Below, piece after piece: positions 17,065-26,395 of a stretch of DNA of 35,924 bases; the first letter of the stretch is position 1; the number at the start of each line of letters is the position of its first letter. The notes below the pieces were generated by a model, which saw nothing but the letters and a program-made list of their open reading frames with translations, did not search any database and was not told the origin of the DNA. The stretch lies in assembly GCA_003527225.1 (NCBI GenBank), contig DPXQ01000038.1:70261-106184 (forward strand). The letters are read 5' to 3'. Made by a program: the position numbers and the translations under genes. Source of the stretch: Rhizobium sp. Lineage in GTDB: Bacteria > Pseudomonadota > Alphaproteobacteria > Rhizobiales > Rhizobiaceae.

Positions 17065-18936
17065 TCAGCTACCCGCTGATCGCGACTGGGTCGTGACGGC
17101 AAATGCCTTGCGGGTGAAATCGTCCCGGCCGTAGACGTCATCGAAATATTCGATAACGCCGTCCTTGTTTGGCCAGGCCGTGAAATAGGAAACATAGACC
17201 GGCATCTTCTGCGGCACCTGGACCGCACGGTTCTGACCCGACGCGATTTGCTTGCCGATCTCGTCGACGCTGGTCCCCATCACGGCGGCCGCCATCCTGC
17301 GCGGTTCGGAGAGCCGCACGCAGCCATGGCTGAGGGCGCGCATGTCGCGCGCGAAGAAGCTCTTCGACGGCGTATCGTGCATGTAGATCGAGTGCGCGTT
17401 CGGGAACAGGATCTTCAATTCGCCCAGCGCATTGCCACTGCCGGGGGGCTGGCGAACATCGACACTGTGGGTCGTGGTCCAGTCGATCTGGCTCGATGAA
17501 ACCCTGCGTCCGCTGTAGCTCACTTCGTAGCCGAGCCGATCCAGATAGCTGGGGTCCTGGCGCAGTTTGGGCAGCATCTCGTTGACGATGATGGACTTCG
17601 GCACCCCCCAATAGGGATTGAACTCGACAGTCTCGATCTGGTCCTGGAAGAAATAGGTCTGGTGCGCCTTCGAACCGACAACGACGCCCATTGCCAGTTC
17701 CTGCTGGCCGTCATTGATGTAGTAGCTCATGAAAGCGGGCTGATTGATAAAGACATAGCGGTTGCCAAGATCAGCCGGAAGCCACCGCAGCTGCTCCATG
17801 GCGACAATCAGCTTCTCGATCTTTTCGGCGTTGCTGTGACCCGTCAATGCACGGATCGTCGCCGGTCCGACGACACCGTCGGGTCGCAATCCGTTCTCCT
17901 TCTGGAAGGCCTCGACAAGGGCCACGATTTCCGGCGTATATTCCGGCGTTCCGGCGTAACTGGCGAATAGCAGCGCATGTTCGGTCTGCAGCGCAGCCGA
18001 CGCCTGCCTTTTGATGGCAGCGACGACATTTGCCAATTCGGCACTGTTCGCGCCCGGCTTCAGCAAGGTCCCTGGCGCAATCGCCACGGTAACGCCGGCC
18101 TCGCCGTCCTCGGCCCGAAGACGCGCCAATTCAGCCTGCAGCGCCTGGAACTGCGGGCTCGACGGTGTGCGGCTGCGAAGATAGGCACCGACATCGGGGC
18201 TCAGTCGCAGCATGTTCAGGATCGGCTTCAGATTGACCGTCTTGCGCTTGATATCGTGATAACCCGACAACTTGTTGGGGTCGATACGGCCACGGACCGT
18301 GTCGCTGACATAGGTGAGCGCCTTGACGGACATCGAAAGCTCGAACCGCATCAGATCGCGCATGCGCTTGTCCGGATCGGCGGGATCTGCGATTTCGCCG
18401 GGCAGATCGACGGCATAGTCGTCGGGATTGAGCCCCACAGCATCGGCTGCGGCAAAGGCTGCCATCGCAGAGCGCGCGCGCTCGGAAACGCCGTCGTCGG
18501 TGACCCAGATCAGGGGACGATGATCATTGTAGTAGGACTCGACTGCGGTCGCGATCTCGTCTGGTGCGCGCATCTTGGCTTCAGCGAGAAAACGGTCTTG
18601 ACCCGTGACCGGATCAATTACCCCATCGGTGCCCGGCACGGCCTTGGCAGCGGTAAGCGCAATCAAGCGTGTGGGCTCTGCCTTGTAGGAGTAGTAGCGT
18701 GGGCCGCTGACCCTCGGCACGGCCTCCGGATCGGCGGTCGCATCGGACATGCCCGGGAGTTTCCTGCCGAATAAGGTGCTCGACCCCGGTTGCCTCTTCT
18801 GTACACCCGCTCCCGGTCCACCGCGAAGCAAATCGAGCAGCGTTGTCGCCTCGGCCACGCGCGGCGCGGTGTTCATTGCCATGATCGCGGCGAGCACTGC
18901 CGTCACCGCGATGTTCTTATATCTGGTCATTCGCAT
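17065..18936 (-). CDS. L,D-transpeptidase of the YcbB/LdtD type
   Basis: The enzyme makes 3-3 cross-links in peptidoglycan. The 623-residue protein has an N-terminal signal or anchor segment (NIAVTAVLAAIMAMNTAPRV), a scaffold domain, a peptidoglycan-binding domain (EIVALVEAFQKENGLRPDGVVGPATIRAL, about 345-375) and a C-terminal YkuD domain with MHDTPSKSFF and the catalytic SHGCVRLSEP (Cys near 540). This order is that of YcbB rather than of small Erf-type enzymes. Several starts are close together: TTG at 18948 and ATGs at 18936 and 18930; GGGA precedes the ATGs. Rhizobiales rely heavily on 3-3 cross-links for polar growth, which suits a role in wall growth. Confidence 0.9.
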   Translation of the reverse strand: MRMTRYKNIAVTAVLAAIMAMNTAPRVAEATTLLDLLRGGPGAGVQKRQPGSSTLFGRKLPGMSDATADPEAVPRVSGPRYYSYKAEPTRLIALTAAKAVPGTDGVIDPVTGQDRFLAEAKMRAPDEIATAVESYYNDHRPLIWVTDDGVSERARSAMAAFAAADAVGLNPDDYAVDLPGEIADPADPDKRMRDLMRFELSMSVKALTYVSDTVRGRIDPNKLSGYHDIKRKTVNLKPILNMLRLSPDVGAYLRSRTPSSPQFQALQAELARLRAEDGEAGVTVAIAPGTLLKPGANSAELANVVAAIKRQASAALQTEHALLFASYAGTPEYTPEIVALVEAFQKENGLRPDGVVGPATIRALTGHSNAEKIEKLIVAMEQLRWLPADLGNRYVFINQPAFMSYYINDGQQELAMGVVVGSKAHQTYFFQDQIETVEFNPYWGVPKSIIVNEMLPKLRQDPSYLDRLGYEVSYSGRRVSSSQIDWTTTHSVDVRQPPGSGNALGELKILFPNAHSIYMHDTPSKSFFARDMRALSHGCVRLSEPRRMAAAVMGTSVDEIGKQIASGQNRAVQVPQKMPVYVSYFTAWPNKDGVIEYFDDVYGRDDFTRKAFAVTTQSRSAGS

Positions 18937-19157
18937 TCCCAATCCCAATCCGGTGCTGCGGCAAGCCCGATTCGCACCGGATCGACGTTTCGCGGAGGAC
19001 TAGCCCATTGGCGCCTCTTTGAAAAGATTCAGCCCGCTCGCTTGGAGCCTTCCACAATGTCAATTTTATGTGAGAGGAATGCCAGCCGCAGCAAAGAAAG
19101 GAACTATTCTATTTAAATTCTATGTTAATTTTCCCTAAATGAGCGCATCGAGCTCGC

Positions 19158-20204
19158 TCAAGCGGGGAAATAGCGCCGCGTGCGATTGGCGAATGCCACC
19201 AGTGCCAACATGGCCGGCACCTCGACGAGAACGCCGACGACGGTCGCCAGCGCCGCGCCGGAATTCAGCCCGAACAGGCTGATGGCAACAGCCACCGCGA
19301 GCTCGAAGAAATTCGACGTGCCGATCAGCGCCGCCGGTGCGGCGACATTGTGCGGCAGTCGCCAGAGATAGGCCCAGCCATAGGCAACGACGAAGATCAG
19401 CACATTCTGCAGCAGCAGCGGTATGGCGATCAGCACGATTACGAGCGGCGACGCGACGATCGTCTGAGCCTGGAACCCGAACAGGAGCACGACCGTTGCC
19501 AAAAGTCCGATGATCGAGAACGGCTTGAGAACGGCGGTGAAGCGGGCCACAGCCTCTCCGTGGTGACGCGCGTCGAGCCGCCGGCGGGTCAGATAGCCCG
19601 CCATGAGCGGGATCACGACATAGAGAATGACCGAGAGCAGCAGCGTCTCCCAGGGCACAACGACTTCTGTGACGCCGAGCAGGAAGGCGGCAATCGGCGC
19701 GAAGGCGACAACCATGACCAGATCGTTTATCGACACCTGGACAAGCGTGTAGTTCGCATCGCCTCTGACCAGCTGGCTCCAGACGAAGACCATTGCCGTG
19801 CAGGGCGCGACCCCAAGCAGGATCATGCCGGCGATATATTCCTTGGCGTCCGCCGGCGAAACGAATCCGGCAAAGATGTACTCGAAAAACAAAACGCCCA
19901 AGATCGCCATAGTGAACGGTTTGATCAGCCAGTTGACCACCAACGTCACGCACAGCCCTTTCGGCTTGCGCCCTACATCCTTCAGTGAGGCAAAATCGAT
20001 GCTGACCATCATTGGGTAGATCATCACCCAGATCAGCACGGCGACGACGAGGTTGACGCTCGCATACTCGATCGCCGCCACCGCCTGGAACAATCCGGAG
20101 AAGGACAGTCCGAGCCCGACACCGGCCGCGATGCAGAGCGCAACCCATAGCGAAAGATAGCGTTCAAAGAAGCCGAGAGGTGACGGAGACGAGGCAGAGG
20201 ACAT
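19158..20204 (-). CDS. acr3: Arsenite efflux permease, ACR3 family
   Basis: The 348-residue protein has about ten membrane helices and the ACR3 landmarks: [40 protein letters not shown], and [15 protein letters not shown] with the conserved cysteine needed for arsenite transport. ACR3 proteins export arsenite using the proton gradient. It is the last gene of an arsR-arsC-acr3 cassette, 43 bases after arsC, which supplies its substrate by reducing arsenate. The Shine-Dalgarno is weak. The S. meliloti arsenic operon I know uses the aquaglyceroporin AqpS in place of a pump and lies elsewhere, so this cassette may be an insertion relative to that species. Confidence 0.94.
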   Translation of the reverse strand: MSSASSPSPLGFFERYLSLWVALCIAAGVGLGLSFSGLFQAVAAIEYASVNLVVAVLIWVMIYPMMVSIDFASLKDVGRKPKGLCVTLVVNWLIKPFTMAILGVLFFEYIFAGFVSPADAKEYIAGMILLGVAPCTAMVFVWSQLVRGDANYTLVQVSINDLVMVVAFAPIAAFLLGVTEVVVPWETLLLSVILYVVIPLMAGYLTRRRLDARHHGEAVARFTAVLKPFSIIGLLATVVLLFGFQAQTIVASPLVIVLIAIPLLLQNVLIFVVAYGWAYLWRLPHNVAAPAALIGTSNFFELAVAVAISLFGLNSGAALATVVGVLVEVPAMLALVAFANRTRRYFPA

Positions 20205-20247
20205 AATGGGAACCGATTGTTTGGGGAAACGAAGGCGAGGAACCGTG

Positions 20248-20742
20248 TCAGGATTGACCGATGTCGGTCAGCCTCTTTTGCAGCGCGAGCCTGTCGAGGC
20301 TGGAGAGCGGTAGATTGACGAAGATGGAAATGCGATTGTTCAGCATCCGGTAGGCGTCTGCAAAGGCGATCGCCTTTTCCGTGTCGGCCCCCTCGACCGC
20401 TGCCGGGTCCGGAACGCCCCAATGGGCGGTCATCGGCTGGCCGGGCCAGACCGGACAGGATTCGGCGGCAGCAGAATCGCAAACAGTGAAGACGAAATCC
20501 ATCTTCGGCGCACCGGGCGCGGCAAACTCGTCCCAGCTTTTCGAGCGCAGGCCGGACGTTTCATAGTTTGCCCGTTTCAGAAGCTCGATCGCCATCGGGT
20601 GAACATCCCCCTTGGGGTGTGAGCCGGCGGAATACGCCGCGAAACGTCCCCGCCCCTCGCGGTTGAGGCAAGCCTCGGCGAGGATGGAACGCGCCGAATT
20701 GCCGGTGCACAGGAATAGAACATTGAAATGATCTTTAGTCAT
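20248..20742 (-). CDS. arsC: Arsenate reductase, low-molecular-weight phosphatase type
   Basis: ArsC reduces arsenate to arsenite. The 164-residue protein has the phosphatase-fold loop C12-TGNSA-R18 and the later cysteine pair C88/C96 in [15 protein letters not shown], close to the pair that relays electrons in thioredoxin-coupled enzymes such as S. aureus pI258 ArsC. The exact spacing differs by one residue, so coupling to glutathione/glutaredoxin instead is possible. The ATG has AGAGG five bases upstream and begins nine bases after the arsR stop, so the two are co-transcribed. Confidence 0.93.
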   Translation of the reverse strand: MTKDHFNVLFLCTGNSARSILAEACLNREGRGRFAAYSAGSHPKGDVHPMAIELLKRANYETSGLRSKSWDEFAAPGAPKMDFVFTVCDSAAAESCPVWPGQPMTAHWGVPDPAAVEGADTEKAIAFADAYRMLNNRISIFVNLPLSSLDRLALQKRLTDIGQS

Positions 20743-20751
20743 GGAAGCCTC

Positions 20752-21084
20752 TTAACAACGACACGCAATTTCATCGAGCACCGGCTGGCAAAGCGCCGGC
20801 GATCCGCCGCAGCAATCCTCAAGCAGGAAAGCCATCAACCCGCGCATCATGTCGAGATCGGCCCGGTAGCGAATATGCCGCCCTTCGCGCTCGCTCGTCA
20901 CCAGTCCGGCATTGGCAAGCACCGTCAGGCTGGCCGACAGCGTGTTGGCGCGGATATCGAGCGCTGCCGCGATATCGCCCGCATTCATGCCGGTCGGTGC
21001 TGTGCGCACCAGCAGGCGAAAGATTTCGAGCCGCCCCTCATGACCGAGCGCCGACAGGGCATTCAAAGTCTGCTTCTTATCCAT
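20752..21084 (-). CDS. arsR: Arsenic-responsive repressor, ArsR family
   Basis: The 110-residue protein is a winged-helix ArsR/SmtB repressor: ALGHEGRLEIFRLLVRTAPTG at the N-terminus and the recognition region RANTLSASLTVLANAGLV. The classic ELCVCDL metal site of enteric ArsR is absent; instead cysteines cluster at the C-terminus (C91, C92, C99, C108, C110), an arrangement known for ArsR proteins with an independently evolved arsenite site. It should repress its own operon and release DNA when arsenite binds. A 24-base near-palindrome overlaps the region just before its start. Confidence 0.93.
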   Translation of the reverse strand: MDKKQTLNALSALGHEGRLEIFRLLVRTAPTGMNAGDIAAALDIRANTLSASLTVLANAGLVTSEREGRHIRYRADLDMMRGLMAFLLEDCCGGSPALCQPVLDEIACRC

Positions 21085-21086
21085 AC

Positions 21087-21110
21087 TTCAATAAATCATG
21101 AATTATCGAA
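21087..21110. promoter_or_regulatory. ArsR operator
   Basis: The 24-base segment from TTCAATAA to TTATCGAA matches its own reverse complement at 20 of 24 positions, centred on TCATGA. It begins three bases before the arsR start codon on the minus strand, so a bound repressor would cover the promoter or ribosome site. Position and symmetry fit an autoregulatory ArsR site. Confidence 0.7.
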
Positions 21111-21172
21111 TTTTACAAGAGGCAGATTCCGCGCGTTAACATAGCTCTCCGATTGAATTGAAAGTCATGCGG

Positions 21173-21200
21173 TTGCGCGGCGCGCCGTGCGGGCTACATA
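21173..21200 (+). promoter_or_regulatory. Possible fumC promoter
   Basis: TTGCGC (21173-21178) and TACATA (21195-21200) are 16 bases apart and about 45 bases before the fumC start. Both hexamers are partial matches to the sigma-70 consensus. Confidence 0.35.
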
Positions 21201-21245
21201 GTCAGACAGGTGATTTGGCCCGAACTGCCAAGGAAGGCATCAAAG

Positions 21246-22637
21246 ATGACAGAGACACGCAAGGAAACCGATACATTCGGGGCCATCGAGGTCGCAGGCG
21301 ACCGCTACTGGGGCGCCCAGGCGGAGCGTTCGCTGGGCAACTTCAAGATCGGCTGGGAGAAACAGCCTCTGGCAATCGTGCGTGCACTCGGCATCGTCAA
21401 GCAGGCGGCGGCGCGCGCCAACATCGCGCTCGGAGGTTTAGATCCCGCGCTTGGCGAGGCAATCATCAAGGCGGCGCAAGAGGTGATCGACGGAAAGCTC
21501 GACGAGCATTTTCCCCTGGTCGTCTGGCAGACCGGCTCCGGCACCCAGTCCAACATGAACGCGAACGAAGTTATATCCAACCGCGCGATTGAGATGCTGG
21601 GCGGCGTGATGGGCTCGAAGACGCCGGTCCACCCCAACGACCATGTCAATATGAGCCAGTCGTCGAATGACACCTTTCCGACGGCCATGCATATTGCTTG
21701 CGCGGAACAGGTCGTCCACCACCTGAATCCGAATCTGAGACATCTGCACCAGGCCCTTGATGCCAAGGCGAAATCCTTCGCCCACATCATCAAGATCGGC
21801 CGCACCCATACCCAGGACGCGACGCCGCTGACGCTCGGCCAGGAGTTTTCCGGCTATGCCGCGCAGGTCGCCTCATCCATCAAGCGCATCGAACTGACGC
21901 TGCCGGGCCTCTACGAACTCGCACAGGGCGGCACCGCCGTCGGCACCGGCCTCAATGCCCCGATCGGCTTCGCGGAAAAGGTGGCGGAAGAAATCGCGAA
22001 AATCACCGGCCTGCCTTTCGTCACCGCGCCCAACAAGTTCGAGGCGCTGGCCGCACATGACGCCATGGTCTTTTCCCATGGCGCGATCAATGCCGCCGCG
22101 GCCGCGCTCTTCAAGATCGCCAACGACATCCGCTTTCTGGGCTCCGGCCCGCGCGCCGGCCTCGGCGAACTCGCCCTGCCCGAAAACGAGCCCGGCTCGT
22201 CGATCATGCCGGGAAAGGTCAATCCGACCCAGTCGGAAGCCCTTACCCAGGTTTGCGCCCACATCTTCGGCAACAATGCCGCCATCACCTTTGCCGGCAG
22301 CCAGGGCCATTTCGAACTCAACGTCTACAATCCGATGATGGCCTATAATTTCTTGCAGTCGGCCCGACTTCTGGGCGACGCGGCCCTTTCTTTCGCCGAC
22401 AATTGCGTCGCCGGCATCGAGGCGCGCGAGGACAATATCCGCAAGGGCGTGGAAAACTCGCTGATGCTGATCACTGCGCTCAATGGGCGCCTCGGCTACG
22501 ACACCTGCGCCGGGATCGCCAAGACGGCCCACAAGAACGGCACGACGCTACGCGAAGAGGCCGTGGGCGGCGGTTATCTCACGAACGAGGAATTTGATCA
22601 GCTGGTGCGGCCGGAGCTGATGATCGGGCCGAACTGA
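21246..22637 (+). CDS. fumC: Fumarate hydratase, class II
   Basis: FumC hydrates fumarate to malate in the TCA cycle without a metal. The 463-residue protein has the full set of family motifs: [47 protein letters not shown], and the signature [13 protein letters not shown] with the catalytic serine. Length is standard. The start is the ATG at 21246, which follows AAGGAAGG at eight bases; the longer frame to 21210 adds residues not seen in the family. It is divergent from the arsenic cassette and followed by the unrelated class I enzyme of the same activity. Confidence 0.97.
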   Translation: MTETRKETDTFGAIEVAGDRYWGAQAERSLGNFKIGWEKQPLAIVRALGIVKQAAARANIALGGLDPALGEAIIKAAQEVIDGKLDEHFPLVVWQTGSGTQSNMNANEVISNRAIEMLGGVMGSKTPVHPNDHVNMSQSSNDTFPTAMHIACAEQVVHHLNPNLRHLHQALDAKAKSFAHIIKIGRTHTQDATPLTLGQEFSGYAAQVASSIKRIELTLPGLYELAQGGTAVGTGLNAPIGFAEKVAEEIAKITGLPFVTAPNKFEALAAHDAMVFSHGAINAAAAALFKIANDIRFLGSGPRAGLGELALPENEPGSSIMPGKVNPTQSEALTQVCAHIFGNNAAITFAGSQGHFELNVYNPMMAYNFLQSARLLGDAALSFADNCVAGIEAREDNIRKGVENSLMLITALNGRLGYDTCAGIAKTAHKNGTTLREEAVGGGYLTNEEFDQLVRPELMIGPN

Positions 22638-22781
22638 AATCCGATCGATCGAAAGTCCGAGAGTCGAATGCAGGCTTAATCGATTGAAGCCGGCGCTCCC
22701 ACTTTTGCTGCATTGAATTCTTAAAAACTTGCCCTTACACCACCGCCATCCGACAACCTGCCTCCGAAAGGCTTTTGACTG

Positions 22782-24389
22782 ATGGCTGATGCTCTCTTTC
22801 CCCTCGGCGAAGACACGACCCCCTATCGCAAGATTTCCTCCGACTACGTATCCGTCGACACATTCAAGGGTCAGGAAGTGCTGACCGTCGATCCGGAGGG
22901 TCTGCGCCTGCTCGCCGAGACGGCATTTGCCGACATCAATCACCTGCTGCGCCCCGGCCACCTCAAGCAGCTAGCCTCGATCCTTGCAGACCCCGAAGCG
23001 ACCGACAATGACCGTTTCGTCGCCTATGACCTCTTGAAGAATGCCAATATTGCCGCCGGCGGCATTCTGCCGATGTGCCAGGATACAGGGACGGGGATCG
23101 TCATGGCCAAGAAGGGTCGCAGGGTCTGGACCGAAGGAGGCGACGACACGGCCATCGCCAAGGGCATCATGGACGCCTACGAGCGCAATAACCTGCGTTA
23201 TTCGCAGCTCGCGCCGCTGAAGATGTTCGAGGAAAAGAACACCCGCAGCAACCTTCCCGCCCAGATCGACATCTACGAGGAAGGTGAGGACGCCTACAAG
23301 TTCCTGTTCATGGCCAAGGGCGGCGGCTCTGCCAACAAGACCTATCTCTACCAGGGCACCCCTTCGCTGCTGACCCACGACAGAATGATCGAGTTCCTGA
23401 AGGACAAGATCCTCTCGCTCGGCACGGCGGCCTGTCCTCCCTACCATCTGGCGATCGTCATCGGCGGCCTCTCGGCCGAGATGAACCTGAAGACCGTCAA
23501 GCTCGCCTCGGCGCGCTATCTCGACAGCCTGCCAACCGAAGGTTCCGAGAGCGGCCACGCTTTCCGCGATCTCGAGATGGAAAAGGAAATCCACAAGCTG
23601 ACACAGTCGCTCGGCGTCGGAGCGCAGTTCGGCGGCAAGTATTTCTGCCATGACGTCCGCGTCATCCGCCTGCCGCGCCATGGCGCTTCGCTACCGATCG
23701 GCCTCGGCGTCTCCTGTTCCGCCGACCGTCAGGCGCTCGGCAAGATCACCAAGGACGGCATCTACATCGAGCAGCTGGAAACCGATCCGTCGAAATACAT
23801 GCCGGAGATCGACGAAGCGGCGCTGTCCTCATCCGTCGTGAAGATCGACCTCAACCAGCCGATGAGCGCCGTTCTCGCCGAATTGACCAGGCACCCGGTC
23901 AAGACCCGCCTGTCGCTGACCGGCACAATCATCGTCGCGCGCGACCTCGCCCACTCCAAGATCCGCGAGCGGCTGGAGAAAGGCGAAGGCATGCCGGAAT
24001 ACATGAAGAACCACCCGGTCTATTACGCCGGCCCGGCCAAGACCCCGACCGGTTATGCTTCAGGCTCCTTCGGCCCGACGACGGCCGGCCGCATGGATAG
24101 CTATGTCGACCAATTCCAGTCCTTCGGCGGCTCCATGGTCATGCTGGCCAAGGGCAACCGCTCGCGCGCCGTGCGCGAGGCCTGCAAGGCGCATGGTGGC
24201 TTCTATCTCGGCTCGATCGGCGGCCCGGCTGCCCGCCTCGCCCAGGACTGCATCCGCAAGGTCGAGGTGCTGGAGTATCCGGAACTCGGCATGGAAGCGG
24301 TCTGGAAGATCGAAGTCGAAGACTTCCCGGCCTTTATCGTCACTGACGACAAGGGCAACGACTTCTTCCAAGAGTTCAATCTCGGCTGA
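22782..24389 (+). CDS. fumA: Fumarate hydratase, class I (iron-sulfur)
   Basis: The 535-residue protein is a single-chain class I fumarase that uses a 4Fe-4S cluster. The three cluster cysteines are C99 ([10 protein letters not shown]), C218 ([16 protein letters not shown]) and C312 (GVSCSADR); the C-terminal half carries [19 protein letters not shown]. It carries out the same reaction as the preceding FumC by an unrelated fold; the Fe-S enzyme is oxygen-sensitive, and FumC usually takes over under oxidative stress or iron shortage. It begins 144 bases after fumC and may have its own promoter. A strong terminator follows. Tartrate dehydratases are related, but length and motifs favour fumarase. 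Confidence 0.93.
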   Translation: MADALFPLGEDTTPYRKISSDYVSVDTFKGQEVLTVDPEGLRLLAETAFADINHLLRPGHLKQLASILADPEATDNDRFVAYDLLKNANIAAGGILPMCQDTGTGIVMAKKGRRVWTEGGDDTAIAKGIMDAYERNNLRYSQLAPLKMFEEKNTRSNLPAQIDIYEEGEDAYKFLFMAKGGGSANKTYLYQGTPSLLTHDRMIEFLKDKILSLGTAACPPYHLAIVIGGLSAEMNLKTVKLASARYLDSLPTEGSESGHAFRDLEMEKEIHKLTQSLGVGAQFGGKYFCHDVRVIRLPRHGASLPIGLGVSCSADRQALGKITKDGIYIEQLETDPSKYMPEIDEAALSSSVVKIDLNQPMSAVLAELTRHPVKTRLSLTGTIIVARDLAHSKIRERLEKGEGMPEYMKNHPVYYAGPAKTPTGYASGSFGPTTAGRMDSYVDQFQSFGGSMVMLAKGNRSRAVREACKAHGGFYLGSIGGPAARLAQDCIRKVEVLEYPELGMEAVWKIEVEDFPAFIVTDDKGNDFFQEFNLG

Positions 24390-24412
24390 AATTGCCGCCC
24401 AAAAGGTTAACA

Positions 24413-24444
24413 GCGGAGCGCTGCGCGGCGCTCCGCATTTTATT
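24413..24444 (+). terminator. Intrinsic terminator after class I fumarase
   Basis: GCGGAGCGC (24413-24421) and GCGCTCCGC (24428-24436) form a perfect 9-bp stem with a 6-base loop, followed by ATTTTATT. It lies 24 bases after the stop. Confidence 0.88.
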
Positions 24445-24611
24445 AACCAGTTACAGTTTCATAGATTCATCAATATATTGCCGTGTATTATCATGTGCTC
24501 ACATGTAAAAAACCAGACTATTATTGGGGTGGCGAATATTAAACATTTCCAAAGAGTTTCTGTTTATCCTATTAAGCTGCCAATCAGGGATAGAGGATGG
24601 AGAGTTCGCCG

Positions 24612-25679
24612 ATGAATACGGCCGTGACGCCAAAGGCGCAGGTTCCGGACATCGCCGCGCAGATTACCTACGCCATGCGCACCATGGGCGTGGCACCGAT
24701 TCCGCGTAACTATGAACTATTTTACGAAGCCTATATCGGTTCCAATCCGACCCTGACCCGCGAACTCGCTGCTCTCGGCAGCAAGGCCACCCAGGAAGAA
24801 CTCGACACGCTTGGCGAACGATATTTCGGCAACCACCAATCGCGCGTCATTGAAAATGTCCACACGAGGATCGTTGCGGAGCTGGATGGCCTACTGCGGC
24901 TACTGAAACAAGAGCAGACTTCGCTGGAAAGCTACAACAAGCTCCTCGGCGAGACCTACACGCGCATCGACTCCAAGAGTCATGCAAGCGTCGATCTCCT
25001 GCGCAACGCGATCAACATCCTGACCGAGGCAACGGGCAACACGATGGCTCACGGAGAAAAGACCGTAGAGAGCGTCAACCAGAAGTCCCGGGAGATGGAC
25101 GATGTCCGCAAGGAACTGGACGAATACAAGCGTATCGCCAATACCGATTCACTGACGCGCATTGCAAACCGGCGCGCCTTCGACGAACGATTGGCCGCGA
25201 TCTATTGCGGAGAGTACAATCTTCCGCTGACGGGCCTGATCCTGGCCGACATCGACCATTTCAAGAAGATCAATGATACCTACGGCCATCCGGTCGGCGA
25301 CAAGATCCTTGCCACAGTGGCAACTGTGATCCGCTCGAATGTGCGCAAGGACGTCTTCGTTTCCCGCACGGGTGGCGAGGAATTCGCGATTATCGTCGAC
25401 GGGAATACGCCGGAAGAAATCACCCAGATGTGCGAGCGGGTGCGCCACGCCCTGGAGCACACGCCGTTCAAGAATTCCAAGACTGGCGTCAATTACGGCC
25501 CGATCACCATTTCTCTGGGCTTCTGCATGGCAAGCGCTGCCGAGGATCCCGGCGAACTCTACGCGAAATCCGATATCGCCCTCTATTGCGCCAAGAATGC
25601 GGGACGAAACCGCACCATGATCTTCGAAGACGGAATGAAGAAAGACTTCACCAAGAGCTGGCTGATCTACAAGCACTAG
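24612..25679 (+). CDS. Diguanylate cyclase (GGDEF domain)
   Basis: The 355-residue protein has an N-terminal helical region of unknown sensing type (about 10-170, beginning with AAQITYAMRTMGVAPIPRNYELFYEAY) and a C-terminal GGDEF domain with LTRIANRRAFDERL, ADIDHFKKINDTYGHPVGD and an intact active site GGEEF (254-258). It should make cyclic di-GMP from two GTP. The residues before the active site read RKDV where the inhibitory I-site has RxxD, so product inhibition may be absent. No membrane segment is seen. The ATG at 24612 has GGAGAG at seven bases; an ATG at 24597 is also possible. It follows an AT-rich gap and converges with the next gene. Confidence 0.88.
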   Translation: MNTAVTPKAQVPDIAAQITYAMRTMGVAPIPRNYELFYEAYIGSNPTLTRELAALGSKATQEELDTLGERYFGNHQSRVIENVHTRIVAELDGLLRLLKQEQTSLESYNKLLGETYTRIDSKSHASVDLLRNAINILTEATGNTMAHGEKTVESVNQKSREMDDVRKELDEYKRIANTDSLTRIANRRAFDERLAAIYCGEYNLPLTGLILADIDHFKKINDTYGHPVGDKILATVATVIRSNVRKDVFVSRTGGEEFAIIVDGNTPEEITQMCERVRHALEHTPFKNSKTGVNYGPITISLGFCMASAAEDPGELYAKSDIALYCAKNAGRNRTMIFEDGMKKDFTKSWLIYKH

Positions 25680-25701
25680 CTGTGAACCCTTCGAACCACG
25701 C

Positions 25702-26310
25702 TCACCACATCGACTTTGCCGCACGGTCGGGCCACTCGCGGTCGTAGCTTTCCTTTTCGAAATCCGCCTTCGCGGCCTTGAGCAGGCTGCCGGCCGTCGG
25801 AAGCGACCGCGGATCGGCGAACCGCTCGGGATTCCATATATCGGCGCGCATAACCGCGCGGGCGCACTGGAAATAGACTTCCCCGATACTGACGACGATG
25901 ACGCTTCGCGGATGCTTGCCGTCAATCTCAAAACTTGTCAGCAGCGCTTCCTCGACCGAAATGACGGCCGACCCGTTCACCCGCATCACGGTGCTTGATC
26001 CCGGAACGAGGAGCATCAAGGCCACCCTCGGATCGCGAACGATATTGAGAAGCGAATCGATGCGGTTGTTTCCGCGCCAATCCGGAAGCGATAACGTGCG
26101 CTCATCTTCGATTCGCACCACCCCGCCCCGATCGCCACGCGGCGAACAATCGAGCCGATCCGGCCCGACTGTCGAGAGCGCCAGGAAGGGCGACGCCTCG
26201 ATCATTCGGCGGTATTCGGGCGTAAGCGACGTCGTGACCTTGATGCGCGAAGCCTCGGAGGTCTCCCCGTATATCTCATGCAGTGCCTCGGCCGTACGTA
26301 TGATCGACAT
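25702..26310 (-). CDS. Pyridoxamine 5'-phosphate oxidase-like FMN flavoprotein
   Basis: The 202-residue protein has the split-barrel FMN-binding fold: FLALSTVGPDRLDCSPRGD, then LSLPDWRGNNRIDSLLNIV, then VALMLLVPGSSTVMRVNGSA. This set matches the PPOX-type subgroup often labelled MSMEG_1061 family, which differs from true PdxH by lacking the pyridoxamine-binding tail. Its substrate is unknown; relatives use F420 or FMN in redox reactions. The ATG has AAGGAGG four bases upstream, an excellent site. It converges with the GGDEF gene, leaving only 22 bases between the stops. Confidence 0.85.
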   Translation of the reverse strand: MSIIRTAEALHEIYGETSEASRIKVTTSLTPEYRRMIEASPFLALSTVGPDRLDCSPRGDRGGVVRIEDERTLSLPDWRGNNRIDSLLNIVRDPRVALMLLVPGSSTVMRVNGSAVISVEEALLTSFEIDGKHPRSVIVVSIGEVYFQCARAVMRADIWNPERFADPRSLPTAGSLLKAAKADFEKESYDREWPDRAAKSMW

Positions 26311-26395
26311 TGCCCCTCCTTGGATCCGGCATCGCGGACCTTGCCTGCTCAGGAAAGTCTCTTATCAAAGCGATAACGGATTCCGAAGGCAGGAG

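Noticed and set aside
19100..19140. CtrA-like TTAA pairs in the AT-rich gap between the L,D-transpeptidase and acr3 genes
   Set aside because: The two TTAA elements are 8 rather than 7 bases apart and the third base pattern fails, so it is a near miss in AT-rich DNA.
19135..20148. Second minus-strand frame through acr3
   Set aside because: Its translation is Arg-rich and aligned with the acr3 codons; the other frame gives a complete ACR3 permease.
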